This document shows positions 25,651 to 36,199 of a stretch of 64,000 bases of DNA, one piece after another. The notes beneath the pieces were generated by a model that was given only the letters and a program-made list of their open reading frames with translations, ran no database searches and was not told the DNA's origin. Origin of the DNA: Trichostrongylus colubriformis (lineage: Eukaryota; Nematoda; Chromadorea; Rhabditida; Trichostrongylidae); contig OZ022257.1 in NCBI GenBank assembly GCA_963978905.1, positions 15,643,664 through 15,707,663 of the forward strand. Direction: 5' to 3'. The translations under genes were made by a program, and so were the position numbers. How positions within the stretch are numbered: position 1 is the stretch's first letter; each line of letters begins with the position of its first letter.

Positions 25651-26784
25651 AATCTAATAGGAAAGAGTGTTGTTTAGTAGTGCAAGAAACATTCATCGAT
25701 GAACATGAATATACTTTTCGATCTCGATGATGGACGCAGAAGGGGGATGCAAAAAGTGTGGATTTTTGCTTCCTGATTACTCCATTTCATAGCCGCATGA
25801 TGAAACAAAAGAATAGTGTTGTTTCATAGAGCAGAAGGAGCCTCAGAAAATGCATTTAACACTTTGTTGAAGGGCAAAGAAATTGCTGTGAAACACAAAG
25901 GATGAAGAAGGTAGGGAACTTAGCGCACAGTCTATGATAGTTCTTTTGCATTTGCCAATACTTTTCGCCTTCTACAAAGTAGACTCATTATTGGACGGTG
26001 GATCCCTCACTTATTTATGCCAGCATTGAAACATAGAATTCCACACACACATGGATGTTATTGTATGGGACAAGCGAGCAAACGGATGACAGGGTAGGAC
26101 GTTTCAGGACAGGGTCGGGAGTCAAAGGTTCCTCGACCAGCGGGGGGAGGGAGGGGCGTAAGAAGTTAGCAATAAGCACTAGAATCTAAATTTTAAATAA
26201 GCAGATGAGGAGCGAAGGGTATTTTGCAGCGAAACGTATGAGAAAATGTAAAATAAATATCTTTTTGCTTCAAATAAAAGTACATAGCAATAAAATACAT
26301 TGCAACCGTACAATCCTCCAACAGAATTACTGGTATTGAGAGGTCAAAGAAAGAAGGAGTTGCACTGTAGCGGCTGTTTTCCTCAACACCTGAGAGTGCC
26401 CCGTTTCAAGGTCGGGTTCGTTTCAGGAATCGGGAGCATTGGGTCAAGCTTTTGAAAAGTTTGACCCCTCTCTCTAATGCATCCTTGCGACATGATGACC
26501 CTCAGGAAGGTCGTCTAAAGGTGACTTAGTATTGCTACGTAGTTCGAAATCACTAGAAACGAATAAGACTGAATATTTCCTTTGAAGTCGACTTATGCTG
26601 TTTGTGATCTAACACAGCCCGACTTTTGGGGATTCTTTAGCCATGCTTGATTTTATTCAACCTCTCTCTAGAGTGGGTCACGTACTAGACTTTTATGAGC
26701 AGCATACAGCTAAGCATGAGGACTGCATACATGGCGTGACTTAACATTAATATGTTTGACAATATTTATTATTATCAAGATCAA
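25651..26784. other. Fold-back repeat remnant, otherwise nothing recognised
   Basis: 25700-25870 resembles the 2740-3480 and 34400-34700 interior (AAAAAGTGTGGATTTTTGCT, GAGCAGAAGGAGCCTC). The rest has no gene signal. Confidence 0.4.
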
Positions 26785-26912
26785 TATATGAGTTAAGGTG
26801 AAAGGGGTCTCGGTAGTGTAAAGGATTAGCACACATGTCCGAGCCTAGTGCGGGTTCGGGTCCAGTCCGAGATCGAAGTTTTTGCCCATAGCTCAGCCAC
26901 TCCTGTACAACT
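26785..26912 (+). mobile_element. tRNA-derived SINE, copy C
   Basis: TATGAGTTAAGGTGAAAGGG leads into the tRNA-like GGTCTCGGTAGTGTAAAGGA, then GTGCGGGTTCGGGTCCAGTC and TTTTGCCCATAGCTCAGCCA. The lead-in matches copy A. Confidence 0.68.
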
Positions 26913-28402
26913 TTCGTTTCGCACGCTGCGGTAAATCGGCAGCCAACAAAAGTCAAGACCTCGAATTTAAATCAATAGTTATTTTAATCATGGTGATAAG
27001 TATTGCTGAGACATTTCTTCTACATAAAAGAGCCTTCCGACAGCAAGTAATATGATGACGAATTTTCAACCCCAATAATTCAACTATTCCGAAAGAATCA
27101 CGCGTGGAAAGTGCGTGATGGAGGAAAAATATAAATAAAAGAAATAGCATTATTATTAACAATAATAATTATAATTTTTTCAGATTTGTGAATATAAAAT
27201 TAATATTAATGTTTATTATAATTTTGATGATAACAACAGTTATCATTACAATTGTCATCCAGTGATAATTCGGTAATAATAATTATCATCGGAGATTACA
27301 GAAAAGCTTCATATTCGGCCCCGTACATCCCTGAAATCACGAAAATTGCGAAAAATCGCGTAACTGTGATAGAAAACAGGTAATCCAAGGTTTCGCAGAA
27401 TCCGTTTATATCAGTAAAATTTTGCTTACGTGAAAACGTGTTCGGTATGAGAAATTCAAGTATAGGATGACTTATTATCCAATGATACTGCTTTTGAAGG
27501 CCACACTTCCTCTTCCCATGTTCAAAAGACATTGGCGTTTTATGTATTTATTCCTTCACTGTCATTCACTCCAGCGCTTCAACGGAAAGCCCGTCTGACC
27601 CTGTCCATCAGCATGTCCCCTTAGATCAAAGCTTAGCTCGCTGATTTCCCTTTATAACGATAACCACAATTAGTCTTTCCTCGAGAAAAAGAAAGACAAA
27701 TTCGCAAGGAATGAGAAGCGTTCTCAAAGCGTGTGGTAGCTGCTTTACCCATACTTCCCACCCGCTACTCCCACCACCTGTGCCACATATTACATGCAAT
27801 ATTGTAATTAATTAGAGTAAATAAAAAATCACTTGTGATCAAAATCCACAAAATTATAACAAAACAATGCCCTCCTTATCAGTTTTCTTTTTATGAATTA
27901 AAGAAGACTTTGGACGTGACAGCGAGGCATAGGAAGCTGATAGTTTATCGCTTCTAGGAAAACTACCGCTTCACTTTACTTCCCGAGGCATTTTTTCCTT
28001 GATTTCATTAAATATACACCCCTCATATAATAAAACGCAACATGTACGAAGTACTCCTTGTCGCTCCACTTCACCCTTTCAAAGGTGTAGGTACGAAAAA
28101 TCAGCTGTTCAGGGTGGATTCATTCGAAAGGTATGCCGTGATTTGCGGTGGAAAACGCACCAACATCACCCGAGAACAGCCACCTTACCACCTCCATGTC
28201 GTTGCTCCGCCCCCAAAAGGACGTGTCATGGTTACGTATCACCACGTATCACAGGTCTTATCGATATGTCAGTGGAAGTTCCAAGCGCGAATACGACCTC
28301 TATCGCTTGAAGTCGTGTACTAGAATAAGTATAACAAAGTGTCGTCTTCATTGTTTTTCAATAACATCAGCGAAGATATCGAGAATCGTTACGGGTATCG
28401 AA
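26913..28402. other. No gene recognised; AT-rich at 27120-27290
   Basis: Rich in ATTATT/AATAAT runs. Overlapping plus-strand frames at 28000-28480 conflict with each other. Confidence 0.45.
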
Positions 28403-28440
28403 AACTATAAAAATATCAAATCAAATAACCAAATTTTAGG
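28403..28440 (+). promoter_or_regulatory. TATA-like box and trans-splice acceptor
   Basis: CTATAAAAATATC at 28405, then AACCAAATTTTAG ending at 28439, one base before an ATG that opens a signal-peptide frame. Confidence 0.4.
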
Positions 28441-28518
28441 ATGCGCTATGTTTTCGCGGTTGTCGCCCTTTCGCTGATGGCTGTAGCTAAGAAAAGATCG
28501 CCTAATTGGAAGAATGAG
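28441..28518 (+). CDS. Candidate first exon of a secreted protein
   Basis: MRYVFAVVALSLMAVAKKRS has a basic N-end, a hydrophobic core of about 12 residues and an Ala-x-Ala type end, that is, a canonical signal peptide. It is followed by PNWKNE and the donor GAG|GTATAT, phase 0. The ATG sits one base after a TTTTAG acceptor, as expected for a spliced-leader gene. The next exon is not proven. The phase-compatible exon at 33170 is the best candidate; a retroelement lies between them. Secretion is inferred from the peptide alone. Confidence 0.5.
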
Positions 28519-28751
28519 GTATATTTCATGACAAGGTTTCAACGAAAAACTGATAACATGTGAAGGTTCCCTATTACTACGGTTAATTGCACCGCTCAAT
28601 TCATGTAGGCAAGATTTATTAATTCATGTAGGCGAGATTTATTCCACCTCGGGAAAGTCTGCCTTCAATACCAGTACAAGGTCAAATTAAAACCAGGCCT
28701 GATCACAAGGGATAAATAGTAGGGAAGCCCTGTTGCAAACCCAAAGTTCAG

Positions 28752-28817
28752 CCATGAGCGGGAATCGAACTTCGGTTGATTTTTATCGATGCACCATGCT
28801 CATCCACTACGCTGCCC
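28752..28817 (-). other. tRNA-like pseudogene or SINE head
   Basis: On the minus strand GGGCAGCGTAGTGGATGAGC carries an A-box-like block and GAAGTTCGATTCCCGCTCAT a B-box-like block. The acceptor and anticodon arms do not pair properly. Confidence 0.45.
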
Positions 28818-29295
28818 AATTTCCAAGCACTTCTATTCCGTGGTAACCTTGTAAGCTGGATGTTTGGTTCACTTTGTGAACTTTGTGATCTGAATGCTTT
28901 CTTTTTGAATGATTTGTTTTCATTGGTTTCCATATTCTTTGCAATACTACTCACTGTCAGGCTGTGAGCAACTAAGAATTTTATGGTCACCAAAGGCAGT
29001 ACCCTGTATGTATCATTAGGACAGTTTTTTCCACAATGGCGAGTGGGCTATACGTGCCGGTGATGGCGCCAAGTTTAGTTGGGTCATGAAGCGATTAACA
29101 TGTCCTGCACCTTACCTCAGACGATGGATACGGTATCTTTGGGATCCTACACCACATACGCCGCACTCAGTTGTCATCACGCCGCTCGTTGCCGCCGTAT
29201 GCGAAATCTTGACCTAACGACCACATCTTACCGTACCTACAGTCTTCTTCGAACTCTCAGCCCCGGAACAAGTTACTGGATGACAAGTAAGAGAA

Positions 29296-29353
29296 CGACT
29301 TATAGGGAGATAGATTTAACAACACGACTTATAGGGAGATAGATCTAACAACA
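29296..29353 (+). repeat. 29-bp tandem duplication
   Basis: CGACTTATAGGGAGATAGAT plus 9 nt, twice in direct succession with one C/T difference. Confidence 0.85.
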
Positions 29354-30045
29354 ATGTCCAAAGTATTACTACACGGTAGAGTCACAGTATAGGGCAGAAA
29401 CGGAGATAGTAGGCTTATGTGGTGCAAAAACGTAATGATCGCCTTGAGTTTACAGCATCGACGGTTTCTAGCAGCTCACTCACAGCGGCTTGCACGTTTG
29501 TTTGAATCACGACCATTCTAAAGCGCTTTCTTCCAACAAAATAGCTTTTAGTAGCTTTTGTAAAAACCATCCTCTTACTAAAACCGAATTCAAACCGAAT
29601 AGAATTTGAGAAAACCCGGCTCAATAAAACTTATAGAAGCCGTTATAAACCTCAGACGCCTCTGAGCATTTACTAGGTATTCGAGTGCATGATCATTGGA
29701 GATAACCATTACTGGAAAGGTAGCAGTCATATGAGTGCTATGGCCGTTCAAGCCTCGACTCGAATTCTGACAATGATTCCTCTGGACGTGGATAAAAGCA
29801 TAGGTCTGCCTCTTGTACCTCCCTCTAGCCCTATCCTCACCTCTTTTGCACCGCGCCCTCATGATTCAGTGGGACACCGGATGTTGAAAGTAATAAGGAA
29901 ATCCCAGATTTAATGAGCAATTTTGCCTTCAAAGCCTCTGCCTCATAGCTGGACGCGACCACCTGCCCACTTATCACGGAATGTGCTTCAGGCGATCTTA
30001 TATAAGCGTATAGCCAATATGAAGTTGTGCAAGCTGGATGAGATA

Positions 30046-30115
30046 TAAAACAGGAATAGCCGAATGGATAGGTCGCTGGGTTCGATCCCTGCCGAGGTTC
30101 AAACCATTCCTTGCA
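30046..30115 (+). other. tRNA-like fragment
   Basis: ATAGCCGAATGGATAGGTCG (A-box-like) and GGGTTCGATCCCTGCC (consensus B-box) lie only about 15 bp apart, too close for a full tRNA, so a deleted tRNA relic or SINE head. Confidence 0.45.
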
Positions 30116-30187
30116 AGAAATTGCAACAATGGTTACGTGAGCAGCTCAGGCCCAGATTAACAGACCGGTTGATGGACAAATCGCAGC

Positions 30188-32640
30188 ATGTCTAAAGTAA
30201 CAGAGCGAGTCAGTGTTAATGTTTGGACGTCACCCATCACCCGAAAGTGGCGCACAGTCTCTTCGCCCGAGTACTGTGGTAAGTTCCGGAAAAAAGCTAA
30301 GGCAAGGGAGATCGGAGATGGTGTGAAACCGTGCTACAACGAAAGAAACAGACAAGAGATAACGAAGGGGATTAGCGATCGAATCATGGCTTCAAAGATA
30401 GACACGAGCCAGTGAATCATAAGAACAGTATGTGCACCGCAACCTGGCTTCCTTGAAGTCAAAGAGAAATGTTCTAAGAACTGAGCCTTGATGAAGCCAT
30501 CATGTCAATATCGAAAGACGATTGTACCACCTTAGCAGGCGGCCTAAACGGCCATGTCGGCCAGTGACAGAAGAGAGATAGAGGGAGTACGGTTGAACAA
30601 GGAATGCTGAGAGAGGTAGGATGCTTGTACTGGCTAGCCCCCGCCCTGGTCATCTGTAGCACTTTTTTGCGAGAAAGGAATCTCAAAAGGTAACGTGGTA
30701 ACGTCGGCAGCGTAAAAGGGCAAATGAAGATTGATTATGTGCTCGTGACAGACCGTTCCTCAATAGGTAAAGGACATCAATGTGGCAAGGCAGCATATTG
30801 ATGTCCTTCCCTCCTTAATTGAGGAACGGTCTCCTTACGAACACATGGTCTATGTCCGTTTGCCCTCCCCACTGAGATCTGAGCACAAACCTTCGGCAGT
30901 ATTGAGGCTTGAACATACGTCCTTCTTCTCCAAATATGCTTCCTATGAAAACAAAGGTAAGAATTGAGCAACACGGAGTGGAAAGAAATGAGACGGTCAA
31001 TGGAGGCTGGCCTTCCAGAGCCTTGCGTTCCGGTTAAGAAGACCTGGATCACAGCGGCAGCAGTCAACCTACGGTGCGTGATGGAAACACGAGGAAAAGC
31101 TCAAGGACCTTCTAAGGAAATGGAGGGGCGTGGTTCTAGAACGAAGGAGTTCTGGTAGTGGTAAAACGGTAGAATGAAACATGCAAACGCTGGCAGAAAA
31201 CGCGAAGCCCAGGAGACCTCGCTGCCTGTAAACGTTGCAAGAGGCTCACTGAGGCAACCACAGCAACGCCAAGAACACGGAAATGCGTGCCTTGCACGCA
31301 TAGTTAGAGGGCAGACAGGCGGAAAAGTACGTGTTCAGGCTGGCCAAAACTCTCATCGGACCACGCGAGACACCAAGGTGGTAAAGACCGTGCAAGGCAG
31401 TGACGGTGATAGTCTGAGGAAGCCTGGAGATGAAAGGGAGGTGGCAGGAGTACTTTCATGAGCTTCTGAACGAGAAGTTTACCGAAACGCAAGTCTCCCC
31501 TCACGGTTAATACCATCCTATTCTAGACAGATGGAGAGGTCCATCGCATGCTATGACGATGAAGATAAGAAAAGCGGTTGGATCTGGTATCGATGGATAC
31601 GTGGAAGGCGCTTATAGAGCATGGGATAGGATGGTTCACTCGAATCTTCGACACAGCAGCCGCTGAAGGATGGGTCCCAGATGGGAGGAGGCCTGGTACG
31701 GCGTTTCCTACTCAAGCAGAAGGATGGTGTAATGGAGTGCCCAACTACCGAGCGATCAAAATGATAACGCATACAATGAAACTGTGCTGGATGCTGATAG
31801 ATCTGAGGCTGAAATGAGGTAAATATCACGGTAGAAGTGCCAGATCCTCGGCCCTCTTCCTCCTTACTGGATGGATGTAATGGTGAAGAACTTCATGGAG
31901 GAACCACAGAAAACCATTTTGTATGCAGATGATATGCCATGGTGGCGGTTAAGGAAAAGTGAAGTATGGCTGAACGAGTTGGCAGAAAATGGATCGCGAT
32001 TGAACGTCAAGAAAACCGAGGTAATAAGCTCAGAAGGATGACTAGAAAAAGTAGCGGACTGCCATGATAAAACCATCGAGAGGGCAGAATACTGTGAAGA
32101 CCCGCAGCAGCTCGGCATGGACAAAGTAGAGGGATTCTACCGAAGTCCTGTATCCTGTAGTTTACCGAACATCGAAACATTCAAGAATAAGGTGTACCGA
32201 GCTGCGATAAGTCGGCAATGCAGTACGGTCAAGGCATCCCTTCAAGGATGATTACCGATACCTCATGGAGGATCATGTTCAAAACAGGACAAAATTCAAA
32301 ATTTCTTGTGGTCAGAACAGTTTATAGATCACCTTCAATTATTCAGACTTCTTCAACAGAAGTTATGACAAGACTGCTGCATACTACGGAAGAATCTGGC
32401 ACGACTATGGATTATGCTGGAACGGAGGTTGGTTAGTGCTGTAAGAGAAGAAGAAGTGGAAAAAGAACAGGAAATGCGATACCAAGCGATAAGAACTTGT
32501 ACTGAAGATGCCTCACAATTCAATCTCATGGCTGAGTTCTCCCATGTAGGGAAATGGTGTAATTACGTTCATGGAAGCGTAGGATTCATTTAGAAGGGCC
32601 TGTTCACTTCTGAAACACATGAGAAGGCGTATTACCGACT
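30188..32640 (+). mobile_element. Decayed RTE-type LINE
   Basis: Scattered frames keep the order of an RTE-clade open frame. The apurinic endonuclease is represented by LAGGLNGHVG (30530s; normally GDLNGHVG-like) and MKIDYVLVTDR (30724). The reverse transcriptase is represented by VPNYRAIKMITHTMKLCW (31740s) and TILYADDM (31910s, the YADD catalytic box). ENGSRLNVKKTEVISSE and an NKVYRAAI block follow the RT. Many frameshifts and stops make it non-functional. The element divides the candidate exons at 28441 and 33170. Confidence 0.82.
31578..31817 (+). pseudogene. RTE reverse transcriptase fragment (palm entry)
   Basis: Seventy-nine codons with DTWKALIEHGIGWFTRIFD, GWVPDGRRPGTAF and NYRAIKMITHTMKLC in the order found in RTE polymerases (VWKxLGEHGVxWLTxxFN and NYRGIKLxxHTMKxxE). 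The YADD motif is about 100 bp downstream in another frame. Confidence 0.8.
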
Positions 32641-33169
32641 ATACATAGGGTGCGATCAGAGGCACAAGTAGGGGTAAGGGAAAAATGGGATATGGAGCCC
32701 ATGTCTCTGAAAACGAACCTTTTACTTCAGAAGAGCTTATATGCGGTGAAAATCGCATTGAAAAAATGCGGTTTGGGATCTTATGACGACACCACAGCCC
32801 GGCATGTCGTTCTGCGGTCCTGCGACCGGGCGAGTCGCCACAAAGGGGCGGGAAAGCGATCGCGGCCGGTTAATACAGCCTCTGGACTGTCTGCAGTCCA
32901 CCCCGGCAAGTGATGCAGAGGAAAGCGAGAGGAAGTGGGATTTCCAGGCTCCTAATCCTCGGTTTTTTTTTTGCAGTTTTATGTCGTTCTTTTTCTAATC
33001 TTGACTGCTGAACATCTCAACTTTCATAATCCTCCACTTTGCTAAATTTACCACTCCCGGTGTCTTTAAAGTAAGTTTCAAAGCACCTCAACTATAATAA
33101 GAAGCTGCCATTTTGCTGTACCTCAATAGAATATTACGATAACCCAAGAAGCATCCGTATCGACTTCAG
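32641..33169. other. No confirmed gene
   Basis: A G/C-rich plus frame (32650-32913) resembles no family. A TTTTTTTTGCAG acceptor-like site lies at 32974. Confidence 0.4.
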
Positions 33170-33296
33170 GTCGGAGTGGTGAATCTTACTGGAGCTAACG
33201 TTCGAATCCGATGCCAGTCAATACTATCCGACAAACGAGACGTTTTCATGGCACCAAACCATCAGCTACGTTTCCGATTCGCGGAATTGAAAAGTG
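33170..33296 (+). CDS. Candidate exon, small extracellular domain?
   Basis: Acceptor CGACTTCAG and the near-consensus donor AGTG|GTAAGTG bound a 42-codon frame: VGVVNLTGANVRIRCQSILS, then DKRDVFMAPNHQLRFRFAEL. The alternating hydrophobic pattern suggests a beta-rich fold with one Cys. Entry phase 0 fits the exit phase of the signal-peptide exon at 28441, 4.65 kb upstream. The join is inferred. I do not recognise a nematode family. Confidence 0.42.
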
Positions 33297-33730
33297 GTAA
33301 GTGGGCGATGCAGTGGACGTCACTGCAAGTGGTTTATACGGTTGTTCACGATATGAAAGGAGTTGGTGAAGGTTATCTCAAAATAGCCGTTTTCAATAGG
33401 AGTGAGCAGCAGGTAAACAACCTAGCAAATTCGATTCTACGGAAAAAGGGGTCGTTCACTTGCCGGATATCCCTAGACATCACAGATCTGTAGCTGGAAT
33501 ACCTCATGGTAATGACAGTGGAACAGAATTGCACGAGGTTTGCTCAAAGATGAGACAGGAAATTGAGGGTGTGATTGTTATGCACCTATCGGTAACCACG
33601 TCATAATTGGCAGCGGTGACCAGAGATCGTCTAAAATGGAGCGAAGACGTTGATTCACCTTCTGTGACCTGTTTCAAATTCAATTTGTGTTGTACTTCCT
33701 AACAATTATGTAATTTGTAATATATTTCCT

Positions 33731-34012
33731 ATGATGATCCTGATTTTATTTCCTCAAGGGCACCTTTTGCGACATGAAATAACACTACTATTTCTACCAT
33801 GTCTTGAACTTTGTGAGGTTGAAGTAGCAACTAGTCAAGTGTGGAGACAGTTTCAACTGAATCTTAGAGATCGCTATCTCCTGAACGAGAAATCCCTTGG
33901 ATACATAAGCATTATAATATGTATAATCATTTTAATTCTTCATTTCCATAAAGATCTTGGTCTCCTATTCCCATTCATAATCACAGTAACAATCATTGGT
34001 CCTGCCTGCTGA
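33731..34012 (+). CDS. Possible terminal exon with hydrophobic C-terminus
   Basis: The frame follows a TTTCCTCAAG acceptor-like site and ends PFIITVTIIGPAC with TGA at 34010. AATAAA follows at 34020. The segment SIIICIIILILHF would cross a membrane. Whether it belongs to the same transcript as 33170 is unknown. Confidence 0.28.
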   Translation: MMILILFPQGHLLRHEITLLFLPCLELCEVEVATSQVWRQFQLNLRDRYLLNEKSLGYISIIICIIILILHFHKDLGLLFPFIITVTIIGPAC

Positions 34013-34073
34013 CCCTCTTCAATAAAGTTGCTTTCATACTATGCAGAGCCGTCGACAGCACCTGTTAGTGACC

Positions 34074-34200
34074 TACAGTCCATTTCCCGACGGCTGGCAG
34101 GGCGAGGTCTACGGACTTGTATCGATCTCTCTCAGCACGCCACACACTCTCACACAACTCTGCAGGCCACACCCTGCCAGCCTTCGGGAACTGGACTGTA
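34074..34200. mobile_element. 127-bp palindromic MITE, copy 1
   Basis: Ends TACAGTCCATTTCCCGACGG and, reverse-complemented, TACAGTCCAGTTCCCGAAGG. Both arms continue with CTGGCAGGG. Copy 2 is at 39205-39353. Confidence 0.85.
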
Positions 34201-34271
34201 AATGCGTTCATTTCGAAAAGTAACAATCTGACGTCTCTTGTTCCTTCTTTTTTTTATTTTTCAAATTCCTT

Positions 34272-35803
34272 ATCGCTGGGTTGAGGAATAAGTTCCCGCG
34301 GTTTTTCACATTGCTCTCTTCATGTTTCGATGAGCTTTTTCTGCTCTATTAAACGCTACTATCTGATGAGGTTTGGAAATGAAGTAAGCTGAAGGCAAAA
34401 ATTCGCACTCTCAGCACTTCATTTTCCTCGTCTGCCTTCGAAATCAAAAAATGTATGTGCATAAGCTCTTGATAGAGCTTATCCAGCTCTTCGAAGTGGT
34501 ACACCCTTTTGTTCAAATCGCTCAAGTTTTTGCTGTTTTTAGACTCATAAGTGCGGTACATTGCAAAAGTGTGCACTTTCGGTATCTTCTCCTTACTGCC
34601 AACCATCGAGATTGAAGAGAGTATTCGAATGCATTCGAAAGAGCTTTTTGCTTTGCAAGATGGTGCCACTAATCTTTTGGATACATTCACATTTTGATAT
34701 TTCTGAGGTGTAGAAGTGGGGTACTCAGTGGAAGCCCACCCGCACTTTTTCGCAAAAAAATCGAGATTTCACCAAACACTTTTATCGCGCAAGGAACCCC
34801 TGTTGAGGTGTTTTCATCCCTAGGTTTAAGAGCAGATCCCACTCTATCAATATACTCCGTGGCAGCCTTCTGCACGAGCAGGAACGAGAGCGAGGAAAGA
34901 GTGCACAAGATGTGTCACCTCAACTGGGCAAAATCCGAAATTTCGTCGCCCTCGTTCACAACCTAGCTGAGGTCCGTTCACTCTGGGCACCTAAGGGGAT
35001 TCATACTGGGTGGTGTCCTTTAACATTTCGTTTTTTCTGGGTTTCCAGCGCCCTTCGTTTCCAAGAGCCAAAACGTGCCCTTACCACTGAAACGCCTCTG
35101 GAGGCGGATTTGGGCATGAAAATTATACTTCGGATCATAGCAGCCTTGTCCAAGCAGCAGGGACTCTGTGACTTCCATGAACCGAAGGGCCAATCCTCAG
35201 GAAGCTTCCCACAAAAGACCTACCACGGAGCCTGGCTTCATTGTTTTAAGCGGATCTTGATACTGTAGGTACTCCGAAGCCCGACTGCGCCGAATGAAAG
35301 CTCCATATTTTTATAAAGGTGAACGTAGGGAGCCACAGTTTGTTCCTGCTTCTAAGGGAACATTTCGGGAATATTTTCCCCCAATACTTTTATCTTTCGT
35401 TTCCTTATGTTTTATATAATTGGCAGATGTGAGCCGTGGGCAAAATTACTTCTTTTTTTGGCACCCCCTGTATTTCTATACTTTAAGAATCACCAATCAA
35501 AAGATCAAAAACGAATGAAACCGTTTTGTAGAGCTGAAAAAGCTTTATCGAAAATTTCTGCGCATACATTTTTTGACCGTGCTGACACGGGAGAAAAGGA
35601 AATGTATGTGCGAATTTTTGCCATCAGATTACTTCATTTTAAAACTCATATATATTATTCAATCAAAAAACAGATAGTAGCGTTCCGTAGAGCAAAAAAA
35701 GCTTTATCGGAAACATAAGCTTTGTCGAAAGATGGAGGAATTAATGTGAAAAGCAGAAAACAAAAAAAAACGCGGAGAATTATTCCCCAACCCATTACTT
35801 ATG
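34272..35803. mobile_element. Large fold-back unit, second copy
   Basis: Left end GGGTTGAGGAATAAGTTCCC; right end reverse-complements to GGGTTGGGGAATAATTCTCC. Arms share GCTCTACGGAACGCTACTAT-like and AAATGAAGTAATCTG-like blocks. Related to 701-3545. Its centre holds a mariner fragment at 35322-35476 and an unassigned frame at 34912-35268. Confidence 0.65.
35322..35476. mobile_element. End fragment of the 47288 mariner family
   Basis: GGGAACATTTCGGGAATATT, CCCAATACTTTTAT and a terminal GCACCCCCTGTA parallel 47520-47610 and that element's CACCCTGTA end. Confidence 0.55.
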
Positions 35804-36008
35804 AAGCTATTAGCTTTTCGATGATCAGCTCCTATTTCAGCAATGTGTATCCAAATATTCGCTAATAGCGAAGCGCGTCTGGGTCACATTGTGTAAATAG
35901 AGCGCGTGCTAACAGGCGTCGCGGCACTGCTGCACAGTACGAAAAAACCAAGATATTAGTTGGGCCGGGATGAGTTTTGCTTGTGGGATGCCACACGCTG
36001 CTAACAGT

Positions 36009-36165
36009 GAGGCTGCGCTCTTACTTTGTACCGACAGGGCGTGGCTGCATTCACAGGCAGCGAGACATAGTGGCATGGGGGAGTGCAGATACGAAGGAGG
36101 CAAGGAGGCAGGCTAGCACAGGCGGAAACGCAGAGATACGCAGTCACGCCTGCTGCCGGCACTGC
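36009..36165. mobile_element. GC-rich fold-back MITE, copy
   Basis: GGGCGTGGCTGCATTCACAG, GCAGCGAGACATAGTGGC and CAGTCACGCCTGCTGCCGGC match the 42069 and 63653 copies. Confidence 0.6.
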
Positions 36166-36199
36166 TATACGCTGCCGAAACGCCGAACGCTGCCTAACG

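Noticed and set aside
33170..33296. Plant self-incompatibility S1-like domain
   Set aside because: The VVN-L-x-CxS-D spacing is loosely similar, but the second half of the domain is missing and this family is not expected in nematodes.
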